In this document: positions 1 to 12,293 of the stretch, piece by piece
Numbering within the stretch: the first letter of the stretch is position 1
Layout: each line of letters opens with the position of its first letter
Source: Pseudomonadales bacterium
GTDB lineage: Bacteria > Pseudomonadota > Gammaproteobacteria > Pseudomonadales > Azotimanducaceae
Length of the DNA stretch: 38,788 bases
Direction: 5' to 3'
NCBI GenBank assembly: GCA_022827245.1
Contig: JAJDTI010000025.1
Location: 1 to 38,788 of the forward strand
Position numbers and translations under genes: made by a program
The notes under the pieces: generated by a model
Database searches by the model: none
The model's input: the letters and a program-made list of their open reading frames with translations, nothing else
Told to the model about the DNA's origin: nothing

Positions 1-1029
1 CCCCTGCTGATCCTGGGGAAGGGCGCGGCCTGGTCGGACGCGGGACCCGCGATCCAGAAGCTCGTGGACCGGGGCATCCCCTACCTCACGTCGCCGATGG
101 CGCGCGGCACGCTCCCCGACGATCAACCGGGATTCATGAACGCCGCGCGCAGCACCGCCCTGCGGGGCGCGGACGCCATCGCCATGCTCGGTGGGCGTTT
201 CAACTGGATCTTCGCCAGCGGGTCGCCGGCACGCCTGGCGCCCGGCGTCCGGTTGGCGCAGGTCGATGTCGTGGAAGAGGAGTTCTACTCCGGCGCCGAC
301 CTCGCCCTCGGCATCGTTGCCGACGCGGGCGCCGCCGCCGAGGCGCTCGACGAGGCCCTGGACGGACGTCGACTAAGCAGCGCCGACGGCGCGTGGTTCG
401 ACACGCTCGTCCAGGCCCGCGACCGCAACGAAGGCCGCATGCGCCAGCGGTTCGACCCGACGGCGGTTCCGATCCACCCGCCCCGCGTGGCAGAGGAAGT
501 GCGTGCCGTCCTGCCGCGTGACGCCTCCATCGTGGCGGAGGGCGAGGTGACGATGGCAGTCGCGCGCACCATGCTCCCGAGCTTCGGCATGCGCACGCGG
601 CTGAACGCCGGCACCACGGGCTGCATGGGCACCGGCGTGCCCTACGCGATCGGCGCGAAGCTGGCCCGCCCGGACGCCCCGGCCGTGCTGTTCTGCGGCG
701 ACTACGCCTTCGGCGCCGCGTTCAACGACATGGAGACCGCCAAACGCGTGGGCGCCAACATCGTCTGCGTGGTGCTCGACAACCAGGGCGTGGCGGGCCA
801 TCGCATGGCGCACGGCAGCTTCGACGGCGACCTGACCGCCGGGGCAATGCTGCCGGCCAAGTACGAGAAGATCGCGGAGATGGTGGACGGTCACGCAGAG
901 GCCGTGGAGCGGCCCGAAGAGATCCGCCCGGCACTCGAGCGCGCCCTCGCCGCCGACGCGCCGGCCGTCGTCCACGTACACGTCGACCCCGAGTGGGGGC
1001 CGGGCGGCGGGGGAATGTACCTCGGCTGA
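1..1029 (+). CDS. Thiamine-diphosphate-dependent lyase, oxalyl-CoA decarboxylase / 2-hydroxyacyl-CoA lyase type (5' truncated)
   Basis: The reading frame is open from base 1, beginning PLLILGKGAAWSDAG, so the N-terminal ThDP-activating domain lies outside the window. Visible are the central domain (GKGAAW, then a SPMARGTLPDDQP stretch like the PMGKGxxPDDHP of 2-hydroxyacyl-CoA lyases) and the C-terminal ThDP-binding domain (TTGCMGTGVPYAIGAKLA, then GDYAFG and, 24 residues after GDY, DNQG). The usual GDG...NN diphosphate/Mg motif is therefore GDY...DN; oxalyl-CoA decarboxylases also vary the third residue. Family members cleave or decarboxylate 2-hydroxyacyl-CoA or oxalyl-CoA; acetolactate-synthase-like relatives cannot be excluded. 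The C terminus is a Gly-rich GGGGMYLG. The amidohydrolase follows 74 bp downstream on the same strand and may share its pathway (inference). The family is secure, the substrate unknown. Confidence 0.85.
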   Translation, partial: PLLILGKGAAWSDAGPAIQKLVDRGIPYLTSPMARGTLPDDQPGFMNAARSTALRGADAIAMLGGRFNWIFASGSPARLAPGVRLAQVDVVEEEFYSGADLALGIVADAGAAAEALDEALDGRRLSSADGAWFDTLVQARDRNEGRMRQRFDPTAVPIHPPRVAEEVRAVLPRDASIVAEGEVTMAVARTMLPSFGMRTRLNAGTTGCMGTGVPYAIGAKLARPDAPAVLFCGDYAFGAAFNDMETAKRVGANIVCVVLDNQGVAGHRMAHGSFDGDLTAGAMLPAKYEKIAEMVDGHAEAVERPEEIRPALERALAADAPAVVHVHVDPEWGPGGGGMYLG

Positions 1030-1103
1030 CCGGCCTCCCGCCCTTGAGCGCCGGCGGGGAATGCGCGAGAGTTGCGAGTTCCCACAGCGCAACGGAGGGG
1101 AGC

Positions 1104-2267
1104 ATGGACCCGATTTCGGCGGATTCGCACGTGATGGAAGCCGAGGACGTCTTCATCGGCCTGCCGGAACGGTTCGGCGACGACGCACCGCGAGTGGTCA
1201 ACGCCGGCACTGACGACGACGCCATCGTGATTCCCGCCCTCGGTGCCCGCGGCGTCCGCAAGCGCATGGGCTGGGCCGGCATGCGCACCCGCAACGGCGT
1301 CGCGATCGACCGGCGCAGCGGACACAAGCCGGAGGTCGACGACCTGACGGATGCCGAGGCGAAGAAGCTGCTCGCCAAGGGGTACGAGGGCCTGCGGGCC
1401 GGAATCCGCGACGGCGCGCGGCGCGGCGAGGACCAGGACATCGACGGCGTGGCGGCCGAGTTCCTCTATCCCGGCTTCTTCGGGATGTTCTCCTTCGAGA
1501 ACACGGAACTCCTGGTCGCCTGCCAGCGCAACTACAACGACTGGCTGCACGACTACGCGTCGGCCGCGAACGGGCGTCTCCATGGCCTGGCGGCGATCCC
1601 GGTGCAGGATCCAGAGGCCGCGGCCGGGGAACTCGAGCGGGTCATTGCCATGGGCTACAAGGGCGGCTGCATCCCCTGCAGCTCCCCGGCGGACACGCCG
1701 TACTTCGATCCGGTCTACGAGCCGATCTGGTCGCTGGCGGAGGAAGCCGGCTTCCCGCTCTCGATGCACGTCGCCACGAACTCCCATCTGCCGCGCGAGT
1801 ACCGCCAGAAGCACCCGCACCGGGATTCCGTGTTCGACTATGCCAACATGACGGGCACCATCTCCCGGACCCTCGTGGAACTGATGTGCCGCGGCGTCGC
1901 GGAACGCCATCCGACGCTCAAGTTCGTGGTGAGCGAGTTCAACGCCGGCTGGATCGCCAACTGGCTGAACCGGGTCGACCAGGGCCTGCAGCGCGAACAC
2001 CGCTTCCGCTCCGAGGCGTTTACGGGCGATCGCCCGCACGACGTCTGGCGCCGGCAGTTCTACGCCACCATAGAGGACGACCGTCCGGCGATCCTCACGC
2101 GCGAGATCATCGGGGTGGAGAACCTGATGTGGGGATCGGACTACCCCCACGTGGACTCGACCTGGCCTTACTCCCGCGACGTGCTCGACGAGATCTTCGA
2201 AGGCGTGCCGGACAGCGAGCGCGAGGCGATCACGCACGGCAACGTGACGGAGTTGTACGGACTGTAA
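1104..2267 (+). CDS. Amidohydrolase family 2 (ACMSD-like) metal-dependent hydrolase or decarboxylase
   Basis: This is a 387-residue TIM-barrel amidohydrolase_2 protein. The start ATG at 1104 is chosen because GGAGGGG sits just upstream and the family's N-terminal metal motif then begins at residue 6: SADSHVMEAED (D7, H9, E12). Other expected metal or catalytic residues are His222 in SMHVATNSH and Asp346 in MWGSDYPHVDSTWPYS. Members of this group hydrolyse or decarboxylate aromatic and cyclic acids in the cytoplasm (ACMSD, gamma-resorcylate decarboxylase and many uncharacterised relatives). The substrate cannot be read from sequence. It lies on the same strand as the ThDP lyase, with a 74-bp gap, and converges on the LysR gene with only 34 bp between the stops. 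No clear terminator hairpin is visible in that gap. Confidence 0.88.
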   Translation: MDPISADSHVMEAEDVFIGLPERFGDDAPRVVNAGTDDDAIVIPALGARGVRKRMGWAGMRTRNGVAIDRRSGHKPEVDDLTDAEAKKLLAKGYEGLRAGIRDGARRGEDQDIDGVAAEFLYPGFFGMFSFENTELLVACQRNYNDWLHDYASAANGRLHGLAAIPVQDPEAAAGELERVIAMGYKGGCIPCSSPADTPYFDPVYEPIWSLAEEAGFPLSMHVATNSHLPREYRQKHPHRDSVFDYANMTGTISRTLVELMCRGVAERHPTLKFVVSEFNAGWIANWLNRVDQGLQREHRFRSEAFTGDRPHDVWRRQFYATIEDDRPAILTREIIGVENLMWGSDYPHVDSTWPYSRDVLDEIFEGVPDSEREAITHGNVTELYGL

Positions 2268-2301
2268 ACCCGTTGCGGCGGCGGTCCCGTATGGAGGGGA
2301 G

Positions 2302-3156
2302 TCACAGGCTCCGCGCCTCCGTCAGCACCTCCCCGTAGAAGCTCTGCACCAGCGGCCGCGAGAACATCGACTTGCGCGCGACGAACCGCACCGGCCGGTT
2401 CAGGCCCTCCGCGCCGAGGGGAATGAGGGCCTGCGGCGGGACGCCGAGGGTCCGGGCGACGCCTTCCGGCACCAGCGCATGCCCGAATGCCGCGAGCGCC
2501 ATCTGCGCCGCCGCGAAGAACGACTCGAGCGACGCGCTCCGGCGCAGGTGCAGGCGGCGCATGTCGTCCTCGATGGAGGCCCACGCCCCGGACCGGGACT
2601 CGATCGTGATGACGTCGAGCGGCGCGCCGGGTGCGAAGTCGATGGCCGCGAGGCCCGAGGGCACGATCACCATCGGCTCGAGCCGCAGCAGTTCGCTCTG
2701 CAGGTCCGTGTCGGCATCGGCGGACCCGGTGCAGATGCCGATCATGTACTCGCCCGAACGGATGCGGTCGAGGACCACCGGCGAGCGCTGGGCGTGAAAG
2801 TCCAGTTCGACCTCGGGGAGCGCATCGTGCACCCGTGAGAAGAGGCTCGGCCCCCAGCTCGCCAGGATGGCCTCGGAGACGCCGAGGATCAGCTTCCCCT
2901 TGCGCAGGGCGTTGTCCTCGAGGAAGACGCTGCGCACCTCGGAGATGAGCGGCGTGACCTTCTCCACCAGGCGCGTGCCGTGATGCGTCAACGCCACGCG
3001 GCGACCCTGCCGCTCGACGAGCTTGCGGTCGTAATAGCGCTCGAGCGCCGCGATCCGCTTGGAGACGGCGCTCTGCGAGATCTTGAGCACCGTGCCCGTT
3101 TCCATCATCGTGCCGGTCTTGGAAAGGGCGACGAGGGTCTCCAGGTTCTCGATCAT
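2302..3156 (-). CDS. LysR-family transcriptional regulator
   Basis: The start chosen gives 284 residues beginning MIENLETLVALSKTG, which places the winged helix-turn-helix (ISQSAVSKRIAALERYYDRKLVERQGRRVALT, about residues 23-55) where LysR proteins usually carry it. The C-terminal part is a periplasmic-binding-protein-like effector domain. Ligand and targets are unknown. An in-frame ATG 96 bp upstream (codon at 3252-3250) has a much better ribosome site (AGGAGG, 4 nt spacer) and would add 32 residues not typical of the family. The start is therefore uncertain and the longer form is possible. The gene converges on the amidohydrolase and is divergent from the DUF4143 ATPase; the 3157-3312 gap holds two matching palindromes. 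Confidence 0.85.
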   Translation of the reverse strand: MIENLETLVALSKTGTMMETGTVLKISQSAVSKRIAALERYYDRKLVERQGRRVALTHHGTRLVEKVTPLISEVRSVFLEDNALRKGKLILGVSEAILASWGPSLFSRVHDALPEVELDFHAQRSPVVLDRIRSGEYMIGICTGSADADTDLQSELLRLEPMVIVPSGLAAIDFAPGAPLDVITIESRSGAWASIEDDMRRLHLRRSASLESFFAAAQMALAAFGHALVPEGVARTLGVPPQALIPLGAEGLNRPVRFVARKSMFSRPLVQSFYGEVLTEARSL

Positions 3157-3250
3157 AGAAGGACTCTTCAACCATTCCCAGCTCGCAAGGATCTTACGCC
3201 TGCTATGCGGAATGTTCTCGTGGGCGCGGTTCCCCTGCCGTACGAAGCCC

Positions 3251-3306
3251 ATTTCTCCTCCTAAGAAGGAGAAATCTATCGTATATTCTCCTTCTCATAA
3301 GGAGAA
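3251..3306. promoter_or_regulatory. Two matching palindromes between divergent LysR and ATPase genes
   Basis: Palindrome 1 has 9-bp perfect arms, ATTTCTCCT (3251-3259) and AGGAGAAAT (3267-3275), with a 7-nt spacer. Palindrome 2 has 8-bp perfect arms, TTCTCCTT (3286-3293) and AAGGAGAA (3299-3306), with a 5-nt spacer. They share the core TTCTCCT...AGGAGAA and their centres are 33 bp apart, about three helical turns. A TATATT (3282-3287) lies between them and could be a -10 box for the rightward gene. The right arm of palindrome 2 is the ribosome-binding site of the ATPase gene; palindrome 1 read on the minus strand sits identically before ATG 3252. They could act as paired operators or as RNA hairpins hiding the Shine-Dalgarno sequence. 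The function is inference. Confidence 0.6.
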
Positions 3307-3312
3307 ATGCAC

Positions 3313-4641
3313 ATGGCGCCGCTCGCTCCACGGTTCCGGCAGGCCATCTCGGAGCAACTCGCCCGGTCCCTGGACGGACACCTGCCTCGCCACACCCCCC
3401 GTCGCGTTCATGGGCGGTTGGTCCTGCCGGGCAAGGCCACCGCCGTGATCGGCATGCGTCGAGCGGGCAAGACGACCTTCCTGCACCAGCTTCGCGGCGA
3501 ACTCGCGGCGAAGCACGGCTCTCTGGCCGCAACACCGTATGTGTCGTTCGAGGACGAACGCCTGACCGGACTCGACTCACAGGCGTTGAGCGCCATCCTC
3601 GACGAGTACCGCAGCCTCCTCCCGCGGGACGCCCCGGAGGCTCCCCGCGCGTGGTGCTTCGACGAGATCCAGCTCGTGCCGGGCTGGGAGCGTTTCGTGC
3701 GCCGGCTGCTCGATGAACGGCAAGCGCAGGTCTTCGTCTCCGGATCGTCGGCAACGCTGCTGTCGCGCGAGATCGCCTCCTCCCTCCGGGGACGCGCATG
3801 GCAGGTGCTCCTGCATCCTTTCTCGTTCGAGGAGGCGTGCCGTCACCACGACATCCCGCTGCCGGAGCGTCTCGAGTTCCTCGCGGCGGACGAACGCAGC
3901 CGCCTCGAGCGCGCGTTCGTCGACTGGCTTCGGGTCGGCGGCTTTCCGGAGGCGCAGGGGCTCGACCCGACCGGGCGACACCAATTGCTGCAGGACTACG
4001 TCGATGTCGCCATCCTGCGAGACGTGGTGGAGCGCCATGGCGTCCGCAACGTGAAGGGACTGCGATGGCTCACCCGCCATCTGCTCGGCAACGCCGCCGG
4101 GCTCTTCAGCGTCGAGCGATTCCATCGAGCCCTTCGGTCGCAGGGATTCGCGATCGCCAAGGACACCGTGCATGGGCTCCTCGCACACCTCGAGGACTGT
4201 TTCCTCATCCGCGTGCTGTCCATGGAGTCGAACTCGGAACGCCAGCGCATGGTGAACCCGCGCAAGGCCTTCCCCGTGGACCCGGGCCTGATACCCGTGT
4301 TCGATCGTACCGGGCGGGCCAACCTGGGCCACGCCCTGGAGACGGCGGTACTCATCGAACTCGAACGCCGGCGGCTCGACGTCACCTACGTCCGAACTCC
4401 CCTTGGCCACGAGGTCGACTTCCTCGCCCGGGGACCGGATCGGCACGCGGAACTGATCCAGGTGTGCGTCGACCTGTCCGACCCAACGACGGCGGAACGC
4501 GAGTTTCGGGCGCTCGAGGAGGCCGCCGGTCAGTGGCCCCATGCGACGCGACGGGTGCTGACGCTCACCGACCGCGACCCGGCCATTGCGCCTCCGGACG
4601 GTGTCGACGTCCAGCCGGCCTACACATGGATGCTGCAGTGA
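3313..4641 (+). CDS. AAA_14 / DUF4143 family ATPase
   Basis: A 442-residue P-loop ATPase. The Walker A motif is GMRRAGKT (residues 47-54) and Walker B is WCFDEIQ (Asp117, Glu118). A sensor-like VFVSGSSATLLSREI and the segment GRAWQVLLHPFSFEE follow, as is typical of the AAA_14 domain. The C terminus has the DUF4143 nuclease-fold-like signature: ALETAVLIELERR, then RTPLGHEVDFLARG and ELIQVCVDL. These ATPases are common, scattered and of unknown cellular role. ATG 3313 is preferred over ATG 3307 because AAGGAG (3299-3304) then has an 8-nt spacer. The ribosome site is part of a perfect palindrome, so translation may be gated by structure or by a bound protein. It is divergent from the LysR gene; the permease starts 22 bp downstream. 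Confidence 0.88.
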   Translation: MAPLAPRFRQAISEQLARSLDGHLPRHTPRRVHGRLVLPGKATAVIGMRRAGKTTFLHQLRGELAAKHGSLAATPYVSFEDERLTGLDSQALSAILDEYRSLLPRDAPEAPRAWCFDEIQLVPGWERFVRRLLDERQAQVFVSGSSATLLSREIASSLRGRAWQVLLHPFSFEEACRHHDIPLPERLEFLAADERSRLERAFVDWLRVGGFPEAQGLDPTGRHQLLQDYVDVAILRDVVERHGVRNVKGLRWLTRHLLGNAAGLFSVERFHRALRSQGFAIAKDTVHGLLAHLEDCFLIRVLSMESNSERQRMVNPRKAFPVDPGLIPVFDRTGRANLGHALETAVLIELERRRLDVTYVRTPLGHEVDFLARGPDRHAELIQVCVDLSDPTTAEREFRALEEAAGQWPHATRRVLTLTDRDPAIAPPDGVDVQPAYTWMLQ

Positions 4642-4663
4642 GCGGCTCCGTCCGAACCGGGCG

Positions 4664-5488
4664 ATGATCGTCTGGACCGTCATCCTCCTCACGGTACTGG
4701 GGACCGCCATCCTATCGGGCGTCCTCGGCATGGCCGGCGGCCTCGTACTGATGGGGGTGCTGGTCCTGCTGCTGCCGGTGTCCGCCGCGATGATCGTGCA
4801 CGGCGCGGTGCAGGCGGCGTCGAACGGCGCCCGTTTCCTGTTCCTGCGCGAACACGTGCAATGGCGCATCGTGCCGCCCTACGCGGTGGGCGCGGCGCTT
4901 GTTGTCGCGGCGTTCGCCGCCGTGACGCTGGTGCCTGAACCCGGCATCGTGCTGATGCTGATCGGCGCGTTCCCGTGGCTCGCCCGTGCGACGCCGCACT
5001 TCTCCCGCCTCGACATTCGCCGGCCCGCGACGGCCTTCACCTGCGGCGCGGTCGTCACGGCGGCGCAGCTCCTCGCGGGCGCTTCAGGCCCCCTCCTCGA
5101 CGCCTTCTACCTGCACGGCTCCCGAGGAGGCCGCGCCGTGCGACGGCGCGGGCTCGTGGGCCGGTGGGGCTGGGCCGCGAGCGGAGCCGAAGGCGACGGT
5201 TGCGGGGCGCTGGACCGTTACCAGGTCGTCGCCAGCAAGGCCCTCACGCAGACACTCGGACACGTCTGTAAGGTCGGCTACTACGGGTTGCTGGGCGGGA
5301 GCGCGACCGCCGACGTGTCCGTGGCGCTGCTTGCGGTTGCCTGCCTGGTGGCGGTCGCGGGGGCGCGCATCGGCACGCGCCTGCTCGCGCGGCTGCCGGA
5401 CGAGCGCTTCCGCCGCATCAGCGGCTACGTGATCCTGGGACTCGGAGCGGTGTGCTTCGCGCGCGGGGCGCTCGAGATCTTCGGCTGA
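4664..5488 (+). CDS. TauE/SafE (DUF81) family membrane permease with an internal insertion
   Basis: A 274-residue polytopic membrane protein starting MIVWTVILL. The paired TauE/SafE repeats are visible: an N-terminal GVLGMAGGLVLMGVLVLLLP, then GASGPLLDAF and, in the second half, LDRYQVVASKALTQTLGHVCKVGYYG, followed by further hydrophobic helices. Family members export or import sulfite, sulfoacetate and related organic anions; the substrate here is unknown. Between GPLLDAFYLHG and LDRYQVV, which are nearly adjacent in relatives, lies an Arg/Gly-rich stretch of about 30 residues (roughly 152-182, bases 5121-5210). The DNA for this stretch contains a perfect 9-bp inverted repeat. The frame stays open through it. 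It may be an in-frame insertion or compensating frameshifts, so function is not assured. The stop converges on the carboxylase gene, 22 bp away. Confidence 0.8.
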   Translation: MIVWTVILLTVLGTAILSGVLGMAGGLVLMGVLVLLLPVSAAMIVHGAVQAASNGARFLFLREHVQWRIVPPYAVGAALVVAAFAAVTLVPEPGIVLMLIGAFPWLARATPHFSRLDIRRPATAFTCGAVVTAAQLLAGASGPLLDAFYLHGSRGGRAVRRRGLVGRWGWAASGAEGDGCGALDRYQVVASKALTQTLGHVCKVGYYGLLGGSATADVSVALLAVACLVAVAGARIGTRLLARLPDERFRRISGYVILGLGAVCFARGALEIFG

Positions 5489-5492
5489 TCGT

Positions 5493-5507
5493 GGCGTTCG
5501 GGACGCC
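5493..5507. terminator. Short hairpin in the 22-bp convergent gap
   Basis: GGCGT (5493-5497), a 5-nt loop and ACGCC (5503-5507) form a small stem between the stops of the permease and the carboxylase gene. It has no T-tract and a short stem, so it is only a weak bidirectional terminator candidate. Confidence 0.25.
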
Positions 5508-5510
5508 CGT

Positions 5511-10388
<4,878 letters not shown>

Positions 10389-10403
10389 ACGGCCCCTCGC
10401 GCT

Positions 10404-10422
10404 CCCCGGCTGAAGGCTCCTG
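10404..10422. repeat. 19-bp direct repeat, copy A
   Basis: CCCCGGCTGAAGGCTCCTG occurs here, in the gap upstream of the carboxylase start, and again in the same orientation at 18560-18578 in the 3' end of sdhD. An exact 19-mer recurring twice in about 39 kb is unlikely by chance even in GC-rich DNA. It may be a fragment of a dispersed intergenic repeat. Confidence 0.6.
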
Positions 10423-10496
10423 CGCCCCACGTGCACAAAAGGTGCGCTACTCTAATGTAATCCTCCGCAAATCCGCAAACTTGGACGCGGTTCTTC

Positions 10497-11006
10497 ATGA
10501 GCGCTCAATCCCTGTCAATCGCGGTCCTCACGGTGTCCGACACGCGCACGCCAGAGAACGACACGTCGGGCGACCTGCTCTGCGCGAGCCTCGCCGACGC
10601 CGGGCACCGGCTGGCGGAACGCGCCATCGAGACGGACGACATCTACCGCATCCGCGCGCGGGTGTCCGCCTGGATCGCCGATCCGGACGTCGAGGCGGTC
10701 CTGACCACGGGCGGCACCGGGTTCACCGGGCGCGACCGTACGCCGGAAGCGCTCGAGCCCCTCTTCGACAAGACCATCGACGGGTTCGGGGAACTGTTTC
10801 GCCAGGTCTCCCTCGAGGAGATCGGGAGTTCCACGATCCAGTCTCGCGCCGTGGGCGGCATCGCCAACGGCACCCTGATCTTCGCACTGCCCGGGTCCAC
10901 CAACGCGTGCCGCACGGGCTGGGAGAAGATCCTGCGCAACCAGCTCGACATCGACTTCCGGCCCTGCAACTTCGCGGAGCTGATCCCGCGTTTTCGCGAA
11001 GCCTGA
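10497..11006 (+). CDS. moaB: Molybdenum cofactor biosynthesis protein B
   Basis: A 169-residue MoaB/MogA-family protein that binds molybdopterin and is proposed to adenylylate it before molybdate insertion, in the cytoplasm. It shows the N-terminal [18 protein letters not shown], the TTGGTG motif (residues 70-75) followed by GRDRTPEAL, the [22 protein letters not shown] segment, and the C-terminal [11 protein letters not shown] typical of MoaB. Length is normal for the family. No other cofactor genes are nearby, so it appears detached from a moa cluster. The 108-bp gap to the divergent carboxylase gene carries no convincing -35/-10 pair. A TCTAAT at 10451-10456 could be a -10 box. The thiolase starts 62 bp downstream on the same strand. 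Confidence 0.9.
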   Translation: MSAQSLSIAVLTVSDTRTPENDTSGDLLCASLADAGHRLAERAIETDDIYRIRARVSAWIADPDVEAVLTTGGTGFTGRDRTPEALEPLFDKTIDGFGELFRQVSLEEIGSSTIQSRAVGGIANGTLIFALPGSTNACRTGWEKILRNQLDIDFRPCNFAELIPRFREA

Positions 11007-11068
11007 GCCGACCGTCCCGCACCTTCCCCGCTATCTCGAACACCAGAGCCCGAACACCAGGAGAGACC

Positions 11069-12214
11069 GTGAACGGAGTATTCGTCGTCGCCGCCCAACG
11101 CACCCCTATCGGCAGCTTTCTCGGCAACCTTGCCGACCGGTCCGCGCCGGAACTCGGCGCGCACGCCATCGGCGCCGCCGTTCGCGCGGCGGGGACGGAC
11201 CCGGCCGCCATCGACGAGGTGCTGATGGGCTGCGTCATCAGCGCCGGCATCGGCCAGGCGCCCGCCCGCCAGGCCATGCGGCTCGCCGAGATACCGGACC
11301 GCGTCGGCGCGACAACGGTGAACAAGGTGTGCGGGTCGGGGATGAAGGCGACCATGCTCGGCACCGACCTGATCCGCGCCGGCAGCGCGCGTCGGGTCGT
11401 GGCCGGCGGCATGGAGAGCATGAGCAATGCCCCCTACCTCCTCGCCAAGGCGCGGCGGGGCCAGCGCATGGGGCACGGCGAACTCGTCGACGCGATGTTC
11501 CTGGATGGTCTCGAGGACGCCGAGACCGGGGGCTCGATGGGGAGCTTCGCCCAGTCGACGGCCGACCGGCACCAGGTGACCCGCGAGGAGATGGACGCGT
11601 TCGCCATCGGCTCCCTGACGAAGGCGCTCTCCGCCATGGAGGGTGGCGCGTTCGGTACCGAGATCGCGCCCCTCGGCGACGTGGACGAGGACGAGCAGCC
11701 GCGGCGCGCGCGCATGGACCGGATCCCGTCGCTACGTCCCGCGTTCGCGAAGGACGGCACGATCACGGCCGCGAACGCGAGCTCGATCTCGGACGGCGCC
11801 TCCGCCCTGGTCCTGGCCGGCGAGGACGCCTTGGAGGACGCGGCGCCCCTCGCCCGCATCGTCGGACATGCCACCCACTCCATTCATCCGTCGGAGTTCA
11901 CGATCGCGCCCATCGGGGCCATCGAGAAGCTGCTGGCGCGGGTCGGCTGGAGCAAGGAGGAGGTCGACCTGTTCGAGATCAACGAGGCGTTCGCCATGGT
12001 CACGATGCTCGCCGTCCGGGAACTCGGTCTGGATCCGGAGAAGGTCAACCTCCACGGCGGAGCGTGCGCCCAGGGACATCCGATCGGCTCCACGGGCAGC
12101 AGGCTCATCGTCACGCTGGCGCACGCCCTGCATGCGACCGGGGGGACGCGCGGCGTGGCGGCGCTGTGCATCGGGGGCGGCGAGGCCACGGCGGTCGCCA
12201 TCGAGCGCGTGTGA
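11069..12214 (+). CDS. Acetyl-CoA C-acetyltransferase (thiolase)
   Basis: A 381-residue thiolase, close to the usual 390. The GTG start at 11069 is chosen because CAGGAGAG lies just upstream and the protein then begins [17 protein letters not shown], the normal family start. The acyl-accepting Cys88 lies in [19 protein letters not shown] carries the conserved Asn-Glu, [10 protein letters not shown] carries the catalytic His, and CIGGGEA carries the second Cys that acts as base. It catalyses reversible Claisen condensation of two acetyl-CoA to acetoacetyl-CoA, or thiolytic cleavage. Direction and chain-length preference cannot be read, but its similarity is to the biosynthetic (PhaA/AtoB-like) type. 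No other beta-oxidation or PHB genes are adjacent. It ends in front of a strong hairpin shared with the convergent TonB receptor gene. Confidence 0.92.
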   Translation: MNGVFVVAAQRTPIGSFLGNLADRSAPELGAHAIGAAVRAAGTDPAAIDEVLMGCVISAGIGQAPARQAMRLAEIPDRVGATTVNKVCGSGMKATMLGTDLIRAGSARRVVAGGMESMSNAPYLLAKARRGQRMGHGELVDAMFLDGLEDAETGGSMGSFAQSTADRHQVTREEMDAFAIGSLTKALSAMEGGAFGTEIAPLGDVDEDEQPRRARMDRIPSLRPAFAKDGTITAANASSISDGASALVLAGEDALEDAAPLARIVGHATHSIHPSEFTIAPIGAIEKLLARVGWSKEEVDLFEINEAFAMVTMLAVRELGLDPEKVNLHGGACAQGHPIGSTGSRLIVTLAHALHATGGTRGVAALCIGGGEATAVAIERV

Positions 12215-12263
12215 CCGCCGGGTAGCGCCGGGGGACCGCCGCCCCAAGGCGTTGCCGGCTGAC

Positions 12264-12293
12264 TAGTGTCGTGTCCCGCGTGACACGACACTA
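12264..12293. terminator. Bidirectional stem-loop between convergent genes
   Basis: A perfect 12-bp stem, TAGTGTCGTGTC (12264-12275) and GACACGACACTA (12282-12293), encloses a 6-nt loop. It lies 49 bp after the thiolase stop. Its right arm contains the TAG stop codon of the minus-strand TonB receptor gene (12291-12293). No T-tract follows on either strand, so it may be an RNA-stabilising or weak bidirectional terminator structure. Confidence 0.65.

Noticed and set aside
10464-10478. Tandem TCCGCAA repeats upstream of moaB
   Set aside because: Two short copies without other support; too little to call an operator.
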